DNA from: Siphonodentalium dalli
Lineage: Eukaryota > Mollusca > Scaphopoda > Gadilida > Siphonodentaliidae
DNA length: 64,000 nt
Reading direction: 5' to 3'
NCBI GenBank assembly: GCA_032622095.1
Contig: CP136065.1
Location: forward strand, 35,746,732 to 35,810,731
The notes beneath the pieces are model-generated. The model was not told the origin of the DNA and did no database searches. It saw nothing but the letters and a program-made list of their open reading frames with translations. Of the stretch, positions 25,979-35,080 are shown piece after piece; position 1 is the stretch's first letter; each line of letters starts with the position of its first letter. Position numbers and translations under genes: made by a program.

Positions 25979-26520
25979 ATGGCGTGTGTGCCTTTAGATA
26001 ATCTCTTTACGATGATACTGCCGCCAGTGCGTTTTATAATCCGAGCGTTGATCGGACTATACATTGTATAACCTAGAGTGCACTGTGGACGACTCATGTT
26101 TATCATTCATGTTCTTTTCATATAGATGGAATTGTCTAAATGTTTAGAATTGCTCTATTTATTTTTGATAGAAATATGCAGTGTTGAAACTTCGGGCGCC
26201 CAAAACATGGCGCCGGGCGAGATATTTTCCGACACTGCGATACAAAATGTCGCAGAAATTGTTTGCTCTGCATGGCGAAAAATAGCCCTGGGACCCTCAT
26301 TCGGGATGTTCCATTCGCCCGTTGCGTGGCTATACATATCACGTATATGAAATTGAAGTCATTTCAACCCACAGTTAAAATAACTATACGTTTTAGTAAT
26401 GTTAAACATGTAAACTGCTGTATTTGCATGCATGTTAGCAAAATTCAGTGCGGAATCTTCGGGTGCCCGAGACAAATGGCGCCAGGACACATCGCACAAA
26501 TTCCTTGCTCTGGCGAAAAT

Positions 26521-26543
26521 GGGGGGGGGGGGGGGGGGGGGGG
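26521..26543 (+). repeat. Uninterrupted run of 23 G
   Basis: A homopolymer in the right part of the larger hAT element. Shorter G-runs of 9-12 occur at 22810, 22870, 24229 and 24280. It can form G-quadruplex structures and its length is an assembly and sequencing risk point. Confidence 0.95.
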
Positions 26544-26571
26544 TCGTCAGGGGCGCCCACTTTCGATCCGC

Positions 26572-26900
26572 CTTGTGGGTGTCTCACCCAAATTAGGACC
26601 ATAATTTGCAATAGTTGGAAATTTCATGACTCAAATTCACGTTACCTGAACACATATATATGAAATTGAAAGCAGAGCATTTCCTTCAAGTTAAGACTGG
26701 TATGTTCACTAGTCTATCATTAATGTCAAACCGTGGGTGTCTCACCCAAATTAGGACCATAATTTTCAATAGTTGGAAATTTCATGACTCAAATTCACGT
26801 TACCTGAACACATATATGAAATTGAAAGCAAAGCATTTCCTTCAAGTTAAGACTGGTATGTTTTACCAACCATAGATTCATGGTCACTAGTCTATCATTA
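26572..26900. repeat. Two-copy tandem duplication (~160-bp unit)
   Basis: GTGGGTGTCTCACCCAAATT starts both copies (about 26572 and 26733). They stay nearly identical through CATTTCCTTCAAGTTAAG and end in TATCATTAATGTCAAACC. Copy 2 has a short insertion around ACCAACCATAGATTCATGG. A more diverged pair lies just upstream (about 26160-26290 and 26440-26520, sharing CTTCGGG.GCCC and ATGGCGCC). Confidence 0.8.
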
Positions 26901-27655
26901 ATGTCAAACCTCCATATCTTTCTGAGGACCGCTCTAACAATATAATAATCATTCAGCATGCATACTTGTTACCATTGTGCGAGTTATAACTTGCGACTCC
27001 TTGGAATTTGAATACATGTATTAAAACACGTATTCTTCCTTAACCATATTCTTATTAATATAATGTATAATGTACTGAATGCACAGTGTACCCAATACAT
27101 ACAACATGGATAAATGCTACATGTATGTCATTCTTGTTACTAGTGTCAGTGTTTTTATTTACACCGACCATACTCTTAAAAAGAACATATGGAAACCCAA
27201 ATCATTGAGCCATTAAGCCAATATTGGAATTTTGCATTACTCAAAACCAAATCCTATATAATTGGAAATTTTATTAGACCAAATCCTATATAGTTGGAAT
27301 TTTATGGTCTCACCCCCAGTTGGAACCCCATAGTAACGTCCCTAACTCGAGATCACCCGAGAACACGTTCACGAACATAGCAGAAGTCGGATTGGAATAC
27401 ACCCATTTCTACCAATTGCTGTGCAGGAACTGTTACATCGGAAGTCATTCTATTGTCCGTTTTGTGATGGTTCAGGAATTATTTTTTTTACAGTTCCCTA
27501 TGATTTAGAGTAAAACATTTCGGGACAAAATCACGAATAATTATATGTATACCACGATCGCCTACTCTACTATAGTATTAACGGTCATTGTGCGAAACAA
27601 AATGTTAATCTTTATGGGTATAAAGGTACGTTATAGGTATAAATGTTTCCATATA
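26901..27655. other. Right end of the hAT element and unassigned flank
   Basis: 26901-27345 is the AT-rich right part of the hAT element, with three TTGGAA(A)TTTT motifs near its end. 27354-27655 holds no recognisable feature. A 62-codon open frame over the junction (27320-27508) begins inside the transposon and is chance. Confidence 0.5.
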
Positions 27656-29414
27656 GTTAGGGAGCTCAGAAAGTTTTATTCGAACTATTGAGTGCGAAAC
27701 GCTTGACACAACCGAATTCTTAAGTTCCGCAAGTACAGCATAAAGGGGGCCAGGGGCCCAGCAAAACCCCCCCAAAAAACAACACTTTTTAACGAACTTT
27801 CGAGTACGATCGTGACATTTGTGTAATCATAACATAACTTAAAAAATGGATTTGTGCATCATTTTCAGATAAGAAGGGGTCTTTCGAATCTGAACAGAAC
27901 CCCACGAAACGTAAAACATATAACTTTTATTCGAACTTTCGTACGTCCTTGAAATTTACACATTTTACTGTGGTCAATCTAATGTATATCCTTAACACAG
28001 AAACCCAACTTAATAAGCGGATATCCGCAGCATTTTCAGATAAAATGGGTAGTTTGACCCTCTCCTAAAACTTTGGAAATTGGCTATTTGACCGAGAACT
28101 GATAGCCTAGTGTACCTGCACCCCATGACTTAAATTCACCCAACTAATTTTATTCCGCATTTATTAGAGAAATGTTTTTAAGATTTACAGACATGTTTAG
28201 AATCTCATCTAGATTAGAGCTTTCAAATTTTAGCGATTTTTTATTAAAAACATGGCCACCGGCAGCCATCTTGAATTTTACTATTTTCATGAATAAATCC
28301 TTTGGCACACCCTACAGACCACATCCCTCATTTAATCACCACCAAACTTCATATTCATCTTCACGGTGACCTCTCGATGGGAGCCATTGATTATTTCCGA
28401 AATTTGTTAAAAAACATGGCCGCCAGCAGCCATCTTGGTTTTTTTCTCTTTGCATGACTAAATCCTTTGGCACAGCCTACAGGCCACATCCCTCATCGAT
28501 CGTCATTAAACTTCATATGGATCTTTTGGGTGACCGCTAGATGAGAGCCACCGATTATTTCTGAAATTTGTAAAAAAAAAAAAAAACATGGCCGCCAGAA
28601 GCTATCTTGGATTTTGCTCTTTGCATGCCTACAGGCCACATCCCTCATCCGATCGTCAGTAAACTTCACACGGATCTTTGGGGTGACCTCTAGATGGGAG
28701 CCATCGATTATTTCTGAAATTGTTAAAAACATGGCCGTCAGCAGCCATCTTGGATTTCAAATTGAATCAATCAGCACACTCTGCACCCGCATATATCTGA
28801 TACATGTTTTGTAAATTTACAGGCATGATTAGGATCACCGCTAGATGAGAGCTATCGATTTGCACGATTTTCAATTAAAACATGGACGCCGGCAGCCATC
28901 ATGTATTTTACTCTTTGCGTGACTAAATCATTTGGCACACACTATACATGCCACGTCCCTCATCTCTCATCCAAACTTCATATGGTTCTTCGGTGTGACC
29001 TTTAGATGGATGCTGTCCAATTCTTCCGAAATTTGTTTTAAAAAAACACGGGGGCTTGGAGCCATCTTGGATTTCACATTTGAATCCATCGGCACACCCT
29101 GCAGACCACTTTTAGTGGAGAAATGTTTTAAATGAAATTAATTTCATTTACACAGTACAATCCATTTACTGAAACTTTTTGACTTTCCCTCGTTATCATT
29201 CTATTGACTGCTATAGAATTAGTAATGCCTCCAAGTTGATCTACAGTGTCATAGACACTTTATTATGGATTTTTGGTGGGTTCCTGATCCCTTTATGCTG
29301 TAATTGCGGAACTTAAGAATTTGATTTGTGCCGTCATTCCGTCCTCCCGATAATTTAGGCACATCAAAGCTTTCGTACTCAATGGTTGGAATAAAACTTT
29401 CTGAGCTCACTAAC
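27656..29414. mobile_element. Inverted-repeat-bounded element with internal repeats
   Basis: The left arm (about 27656-27768) and right arm (about 29270-29414) are inverted copies. Shared blocks include GAGCTCAGAAAGTTTTATTC with GAATAAAACTTTCTGAGCTC, and ATTCTTAAGTTCCGCAA with TTGCGGAACTTAAGAAT. The right arm has about 30 extra bp. Next to the left arm are three loose repeats with TTTTATTCGAACTaTTGAG-like cores (about 27676, 27787, 27925). The centre is a tandem array (28160-29120). There is no open frame of a transposase. I did not find a convincing target duplication, so the class is undetermined. Confidence 0.6.
28160..29120. repeat. Six diverged ~145-170-bp tandem repeats with ATGGCCGCC..GCCATCTT cores
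   Basis: Cores start at about 28251, 28415, 28587, 28730, 28881 and 29047 (spacing 143-172 bp). Typical form: AAAACATGGCCGCCAGCAGC followed by CATCTTGG. Read on the minus strand this gives CCAAGATGGCTGC, close to the vertebrate YY1 consensus CAAGATGGCGGC, next to a GGCGGCCAT. Between cores the units share CCTCAT..GATCGTCA.TAAACTTCA, GGTGACC.CTAGATG.GAGCCA and GATTATTTC.GAAATT. Small open frames on both strands here are by-products. Confidence 0.8.
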
Positions 29415-30371
29415 AAGGAGTAATTTGAAATGGCATGAAACACTCGCATTACTTCAAATCCATTTAGAAATTCTCGTTATATTGGCATATCACTGTGACT
29501 ACATGCACACATAGAAACCAAAACGAAGAACCAAACATACATGTTGTTCGCGAAGAACCAAATGAAAAACCAAAATCAAGTACACAACACACATTCTGGT
29601 CCCACAATGTCCCGTGACACTATGTGTAGGTTATATGTACGTTTGGTGTGTCCTTGTTTCTGAATGTTCTATCAGTTCGTAAATACGTTATACCGTTTAA
29701 GATTGATATCACCCGATGTATATTCACCGAATAGACCCCGACGATGTTCTGATGTCTGAAAGAAATATCGAATGATATTAATACAGTGACGTGTCTCCCT
29801 TATCTGTGACATGGGCAATATAGGTACCACTCCCGCCAGCAATACAATGACCAGAGTCTATACCAGTCTAATTAAAACTATAGACCATGCATATTTAAAT
29901 TTCAAGTATAAATGACTCGAAATATAGTCAATGAAAACCCCATGCAAACTCGTGGACAAACTGTTAAATTTTAGACCAGGACATTTAACCTTGACGTGTT
30001 CCCACACAAACCTTAAATTCGGTGGGTTCTTTGAAGAACCAAACTTAAGGTTTGGTTCCAGATGATACCACAACTGATATCAGCCTAGTTTGATGGGCTA
30101 TCAGCCGAGTTTATAAAGAATACTATACAGTTTATGTTTGAATACCGAAATATCTCATGACTGTTAGGAAAGAAATATCGAATTTTCTCGAGTGGCTGCA
30201 ATGTGATATCTAATTAATAGTATGTAAATTCAAGCGTTTCCAAAGCCTTGAATTTTCATTTGGAAACCAGACCATTCCAAGTTTTCAATTCCTCGCGAAA
30301 CACAACCTGTTTCCCCCCTTATCGGAATCCCTCATATATACACCATAAATTATAAACTACTAGAAATATAT
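29415..30371. other. Unassigned stretch with a small hairpin
   Basis: No gene seen. 30008-30053 can form an imperfect hairpin: AAACCTTAA and TTAAGGTTT enclose GGTTCTT.TG.AAGAACC. GAAGAACCAAA recurs at about 29521, 29550 and 30033. GAAAGAAATATCGAAT recurs at about 29758 and 30169. These suggest an old, decayed repeat. Confidence 0.45.
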
Positions 30372-30455
30372 TAAGGGAAGTAATTATGTCTCGTTATATA
30401 TCTACTTCAGATTAACCATTTATTTGCTAAATTGATTCTCGCATTAGTTATAGAA
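30372..30455. repeat. Dispersed direct repeat, copy 1 (~84 bp)
   Basis: AAGGGAAGTAATTATGTCTC, then TTATATATCTACTTCA and ATTAACCATTTATTTGCTAA, match 32078-32160 with only a few differences. Both copies end in CATTAGTTATA beside or close to fold-back elements 3 and 4, so the repeat may belong to that family's flank or to an older host element. Confidence 0.8.
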
Positions 30456-30634
30456 CGATACATACACAATAGTTAACTGTTCTGAGTAGCGTACTGTTTT
30501 TCTCCTCGAGTGAGATGCAGAGGATTATTTTGACGAGGCGCCAGCCGAGTGAAAATAATCCTCGCATCTCAGAGAGGAGAAAACCCATACGCTACTCAGA
30601 ATAGTTGACTGTTGTGTTTATTATATGTTCTATA
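30449..30634. mobile_element. Fold-back hairpin copy 3
   Basis: A palindrome of about 186 bp. The outer arms start TATAGAAC and end GTTCTATA. Inner pairs include CTGAGTAGCGTA with TACGCTACTCAG, TTTTCTCCTC with GAGGAGAAAA, and GAGGATTATTTT with AAAATAATCCTC. The loop GACGAGGCGCCAGCCGAGTG has the CGAGG..CC..CGAG pattern seen in the other copies. The adjacent TTTATTATATGTTC resembles the border of copy 5. The far end of a body was not located. Confidence 0.7.
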
Positions 30635-32077
30635 CCAGCTTGTTACAAACCAGACCACAATGAAACACACGGTTAGACCTAATACATTCTTAAAGCTACA
30701 ACATCACCAGCCATTTCTGTTAAAATTAACGCGCAAGGATACCGAGTGACGTACAAATTGATGCCATGACGCAGTGCTGAGAGTATAGGATAACATCTTG
30801 CGAGTAGGATGACACATTCCTTCTTCCGGTATGATTTATATTTAGGCCAAAGAAAAAAGATACTATGTTTCCGTACATCGACCGTACATTTACTGTTTTT
30901 ACCGCTAATGCTCATAATATTGATAATCATTAATGTGCAAAACACATAGTTTCTAACATAAGCCTGTGATAAGTGACATGAAGTGACAGTTGTCTCAAAA
31001 GCCACATGTGTGTGATGGGTTGTGGGTTGATAGGCATGAATCTTGCAATTTTAATTTCAAGAGAGTGGATCTCATGCCTGCTTTACTTGTATGCCTTGTT
31101 TGGGACTTATGGAACATATTCATGAGTTCCAAATAAACATGCATGCCCATTTATTATTTTCTTGGGAAATCCCCCCCCCCCGCACAGTGTTTATTTGAGT
31201 CTGCAAGTTTATTAATTTTGAGGGTATGAAAATTGAGATTTCTATATTATTCTGATACCAAATTGTTGAGCTTATAATTTTAGGCATGTACATATTCAAG
31301 TATATGGCATACATGTGAACATTTAAATATCGAATAAAACTCTACATGACACATACTATGTTGATTCCTATGCTTGACCTACATGTACTATAATTTTTTT
31401 AACTATAGTTGATGTTTTGCTCACAGTTTCCCCCTGTGCTATTATTTGGGTCTGCACTGTTATTAACTTTCAATGGAATTTTTCCTGTGTACTATTATTT
31501 GGGCGTGCACTTTTATTTGGAGCCTGAGATTACCGGTAGGAACACTATAAACAGACATGGTGTGTGTGTCTGTATATATACATGTATATAGGTTATGACC
31601 ACATATGTTAGGGGTACAGCTACTGTTTCCAGAAACCAGGCATGGTAGGTTGGGTGCACTGGCTACCTCTAGACAATGGGATGCAGTGGTCACAATACAA
31701 GTATGGTATAATGGCGGTATTATGGGTAAAATTCTTAGTGACATCAATCTCATACCAAGTTTATAGCCAAATAATAAATAACATACTTAAGCATGAAGTA
31801 AGTTTGATCTTTCATCAATCTTAATGTATATTTCCTAGTGCTGTGTTTATCAAGTAATACTTTCCCCCCAACCCGAGTTGGCATTTTATGTCATTTCGGT
31901 CGAGGTAATTCAATATTTCTGCAGCTGGATAAAAAATATCAAAAAAATAAATAAATCCCCTACCTACCAACCCTAATTTTTTCACTCCGTTATCGGAAAC
32001 ATACTATCTTTTTTCTTTGGCCTTACGTAACAAGTTGATGAAAATATAATAAATTGAAATGGCCCATTATATATATA
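30635..32077. other. Intergenic sequence without recognised genes
   Basis: Minus-strand frames at 30679-31005 (108 codons) and 31463-31753 (96 codons) show no domain or codon pattern I recognise. A C-run lies at about 31171. At about 31430-31510 a loose tandem of about 60 bp (CTATTATTTGGG) occurs twice. Nothing else is supported. Confidence 0.5.
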
Positions 32078-32160
32078 TCAAGGGAAGTAATTATGTCTCG
32101 TTATATATCTACTTCAAATTAACCATTTATTTGCTAAATGGATTCTCCCATTAGTTATAT
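32078..32160. repeat. Dispersed direct repeat, copy 2
   Basis: Second copy of the repeat of about 84 bp at 30372-30455, same orientation, 1.7 kb downstream and about 105 bp before fold-back element 4. Confidence 0.8.
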
Positions 32161-32266
32161 AAAAATAGTTGTAGTCCAGTGCATTTATGAGAAAAAAGTG
32201 TCAAACCTCAAACTAATTGAAACACAATGTTTCTTAGCAGGATTATCAGTAGGTCTATTAACTCAT

Positions 32267-32820
32267 TTTATTACATGATTATATCCTTATTCCATTCAAT
32301 AAACCCATTCTATAAATTATGATATTAAACGTTCGTTTAATAACAGGAAATAGTTCCAGGTGACCTTTGACTTCCGGTTTGTGGTATGTTAACATTCCAT
32401 AAGCTACGTCTCAAAATACTATAGCTTCCAATATTTTTCCAACAAACTATTATGAATGAAGAGTTTAAAAATTATATCATTAAAAATACGCCAACATATG
32501 CGCCAAAAGAGTCTTTATTTATCTAGGACTATTTCTTTACGCGGCAAACAACGAATAATTACGTAAAACGTCATCGCATGTCTTATAGAAGCCGATGTTA
32601 GTTTCGCGTCCCATTTGTTGATTTAAGTATGTTTTGTCGATGTTTTGGATCATGTAATAAATAGAATCTACAACTCGTCCCCAGTTTATAGAGGAAATTA
32701 CAAAACTCGTCCAGTAAATTAGGTCTGGACCTCGCCAAAGGCTCGGCCCAGACCTAATTTACTGGACTCGTCCAGTAAATCCCGCTATAAACTGGGGACT
32801 CGTTGTAGATCCTCTATATA
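32267..32820. mobile_element. Fold-back element copy 4 (reverse orientation)
   Basis: The hairpin lies at 32655-32820. Outer arms: TCTACAACTCGTCCCCAGTT with AACTGGGGACTCGTTGTAGA. Inner stem: CCAGTAAATTAGGTCTGG with its reverse complement around CCTCGCCAAAGGCTCGG. ACTCGTCC recurs in the arms and spacers. The right border GATCCTCTATATA is the reverse complement of TATAGAGGATC, the left border of copies 1 and 2. The body lies to the left and is bounded by TTTATTACATGAT (32267) and the inverted ATCATGTAATAAA just before the hairpin. The body has no coding potential. Confidence 0.75.
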
Positions 32821-32869
32821 AACAACATATTAAAAATAAAAAAAGATCAAGAAAGGCGAAATTGGTAAA

Positions 32870-34870
32870 TTTTGTGAATTAAATTTGTCAAAATTTGGTA
32901 AAATACTCCATTTATGGCTTTTCAAGACTGTTTATAAAAAACTTCATTCCACATGTCCTTCCATTATATATCCATGTTTTTGAGTACACAATCATGATTA
33001 CAGAACAGAAAACATTTTCCAGATACGTTGAGCATTTTTTGAGTTATGTGCCTCCAAAATTGGGAGTTTGTATAATTTCGGAGCCTCAATTACCAAGAAT
33101 TAGCTAAAATCCATTTTTTATGGTCTAGTATTTCAAAAACTAGAGAAAAACGAAGAGATATCTTGCTGTTGTATTAGTTTCCTCACTATATTGTGCACAA
33201 AAAATGATTACTTCGTGCATCTATGATCGAGAAGACAAAAATATTCTTAAACAGAATGTGTGTCCCATTGTATGGACTTTGTCAAGTTTGCCTTGTGACA
33301 CAGAACTGGTGTAATGAAATACCATATTTGAGGTCATACAACTCAATAAATTGATATCCATATGCACTGTGTTTCTCATAACCTCTTAAGTGTACTAGGT
33401 TGTTACACTGTGCTGGAGATTCTAAACACATATGTGCCAAAATCAACTTATAGCCCTATGAATCCTTAGTATTGACTCTTTTCCAAAATAAGCCATTTTG
33501 GACTGTTTTGGGGTATTTTTTTCCATTTTAAAATGTTTTTTTTTGGCACAAATAGTAAACAACAATGGATACAATTAGTGTTTAATATGTAAAATCATTT
33601 GAACGTTCCTCCTAAAACACTTAGTGTTTGAAAAAATAGGATTACATTGGTTATGCCAATCAACAGGCACTCGATTTCACATATTTTTCAAGAAACTGAC
33701 TCCAAATTTGAACATTGATAATGGGGTAGGTGAAATCACAAAAGGCTATGATCTTGTCACCATATTCGAGTCAATGGAGTCAAAGGGTTGTTTTATTCTA
33801 GTTTGTGTAGAATATTCTTGCATAATTAAAAGTTTAGTACTTTATTGGAGGTTTATTTGCAACTTTATGAGCATGTTATATAGAACAACCCCGAAATAAT
33901 GATTCACCATTTCGCCATCGAGTTGCAACACAAATGATCGTAGCTCTAAATATGAACATAAATACAGGAAGCAGTATACTCTGTATTAAAGAATAATGAT
34001 TGTAGGAGCTGGTGATTGTAAAGTTTTATGCATCAAGGTCCATGTTTTCTGAGATTTTGTCAATATGGTTTCCCCTACCCCATTTTTCGGATATTCAAAT
34101 TTGGCGTCAGTTGAAATTCAGTGACATTCATTGCCAAATCCAATATAAGGCTATTATTTCAACAGTAAAGTGTTTTAGGAGGAAAGTTAAAATGATTTTA
34201 CACATTAAACGCACATTGTTTTTACTATTTATACACATAACTCTTTAAAAATGAACAAAAATGCCCAAATGGATTTTGTTTTTATAAAATAGTCAATTCT
34301 CAGGATTCATAGGGCCATAATTTGATTTTCTAAACCATGGTTTTGGAAATTCCTTCACAGTGTGTTTAACCATGTATATGTAAGTGATTATGAGAAATAC
34401 AGGGGAAATGGATACATATTTATTGAGTTGTATGACCTCGAATATGCTATTTCATCATGCCGGTTCTGGACCACAGGCAAATTTGGCTAAGTCCACACAA
34501 TGGTGGGACACACATTTTGTTTAAGAATATTTTTGTCCTCTCAATCATAGATGCATAAAGAAATCATATTTTGTGCAGAACCTAGAGAGGAAATGACTAA
34601 AACAACAAGAAATCCCATTATTTTTCTTTAGTTTTTAAAATACACGACCATAAAAAATGGATTTTAACTAATTTGGAGAAATTGAGGCTCCGAAATTAGA
34701 TAAACTCCAAATTTTGGAGGCACATAACTCAAAAAATACTCAACGTATCTTGGAAAGGTTTTCTGTTCTGTAATCAGGGTTGTGTACTCTACAAAACGGA
34801 TTGACACATGGAAGGCCTTGTGAAATAAAATTGAGTATTTTACAAAATTTTGACAAATATTGGTGGAAAA
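32870..34870. repeat. 2-kb imperfect palindrome (arms ~0.9 kb, ~0.28-kb centre)
   Basis: Left-arm blocks recur as reverse complements at mirrored positions. TTCGGAGCCTCAATT (33077) pairs with 34680-34694. The block CAGAACAGAAAAC (33001) pairs with the one ending at 34770. CCTCCTAAAACACTT (33608) pairs with 34168-34182. ACTGACTCCAAATTTGAA (33695) pairs with 34094-34111, and AATGGGGTAGG.GAAA (33720) with 34069-34084. Paired positions sum to 67771-67806, so the two arms are collinear with small indels around a centre near 33890. No terminal target duplication or coding frame was found. Open frames inside (33624-33899, 34012-34248) have no recognisable product. Confidence 0.9.
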
Positions 34871-35059
34871 TGTTGCAATAATAAATTCAACAAACGGCCA
34901 TATTCAATTTATGTTTGTTGATTGTTTCGCTCAACATCTCCCAAAGTGATCTATTCGTCTGTGTTTGTTTAGTGTAAAGAAATGAAGGCGTCACGATAAT
35001 AATGTATTCCAATGATGAACCTTCCCGATTTAACAATGAGCGCCATGTTGATAATTTTG

Positions 35060-35074
35060 CTTTTATTTTTCAGA
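35060..35074 (+). promoter_or_regulatory. 3' splice site upstream of the TRIM-like gene
   Basis: A pyrimidine-rich tract, TTTTGCTTTTATTTTTCAG, ends at 35073, directly followed by AAAAGTC and the ATG at 35081. This is a textbook acceptor and implies an upstream 5'-UTR exon. It also explains the hydrophobic residues encoded just before the ATG in the extended open frame: they are translated intron. Confidence 0.75.
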
Positions 35075-35080
35075 AAAGTC

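Larger units (their letters stand above)
24180..27345. mobile_element. Larger, older hAT-type element (composite, non-coding)
   Basis: Exact 8-bp target duplications ACTCGAGA at 24172-24179 and 27346-27353 flank termini CAGGAACGTAAC and GTAACGTCCCTA. The imperfect TIR agrees at 9 of 12 positions and is related to CAGGGACGTGGC of the element at 21898. Both elements continue with GACAGGGGG on the left and carry CAGTTGGAA close to the right end, so they are relatives. The 3,166-bp interior has no transposase. It contains a fold-back element (25312-25978), a tandem duplication (about 26572-26900), poly-G runs, and near 24205 CAGTGGCGGATCCGG, which resembles a transposon terminus but has no partner in the window. 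Confidence 0.82.

Noticed and set aside
26126-26875. Several overlapping open frames of 60-113 codons
   Set aside because: Located in internal repeats of the hAT element and running through the 23-G tract; both strands open at once.
30679-31005. 108-codon minus-strand open frame
   Set aside because: No domain, no visible start context or splice sites. Kept as unassigned sequence because chance is the simplest explanation.
33624-34248. Open frames of 91 and 78 codons within the large palindrome
   Set aside because: No recognisable product; the palindrome is diverged non-coding DNA.
35012-35080. N-terminal signal peptide or membrane anchor (MSAMLIILLLFF) of the TRIM-like protein
   Set aside because: The hydrophobic residues are encoded by the pyrimidine tract of a clear 3' splice site, so they are most likely intron.
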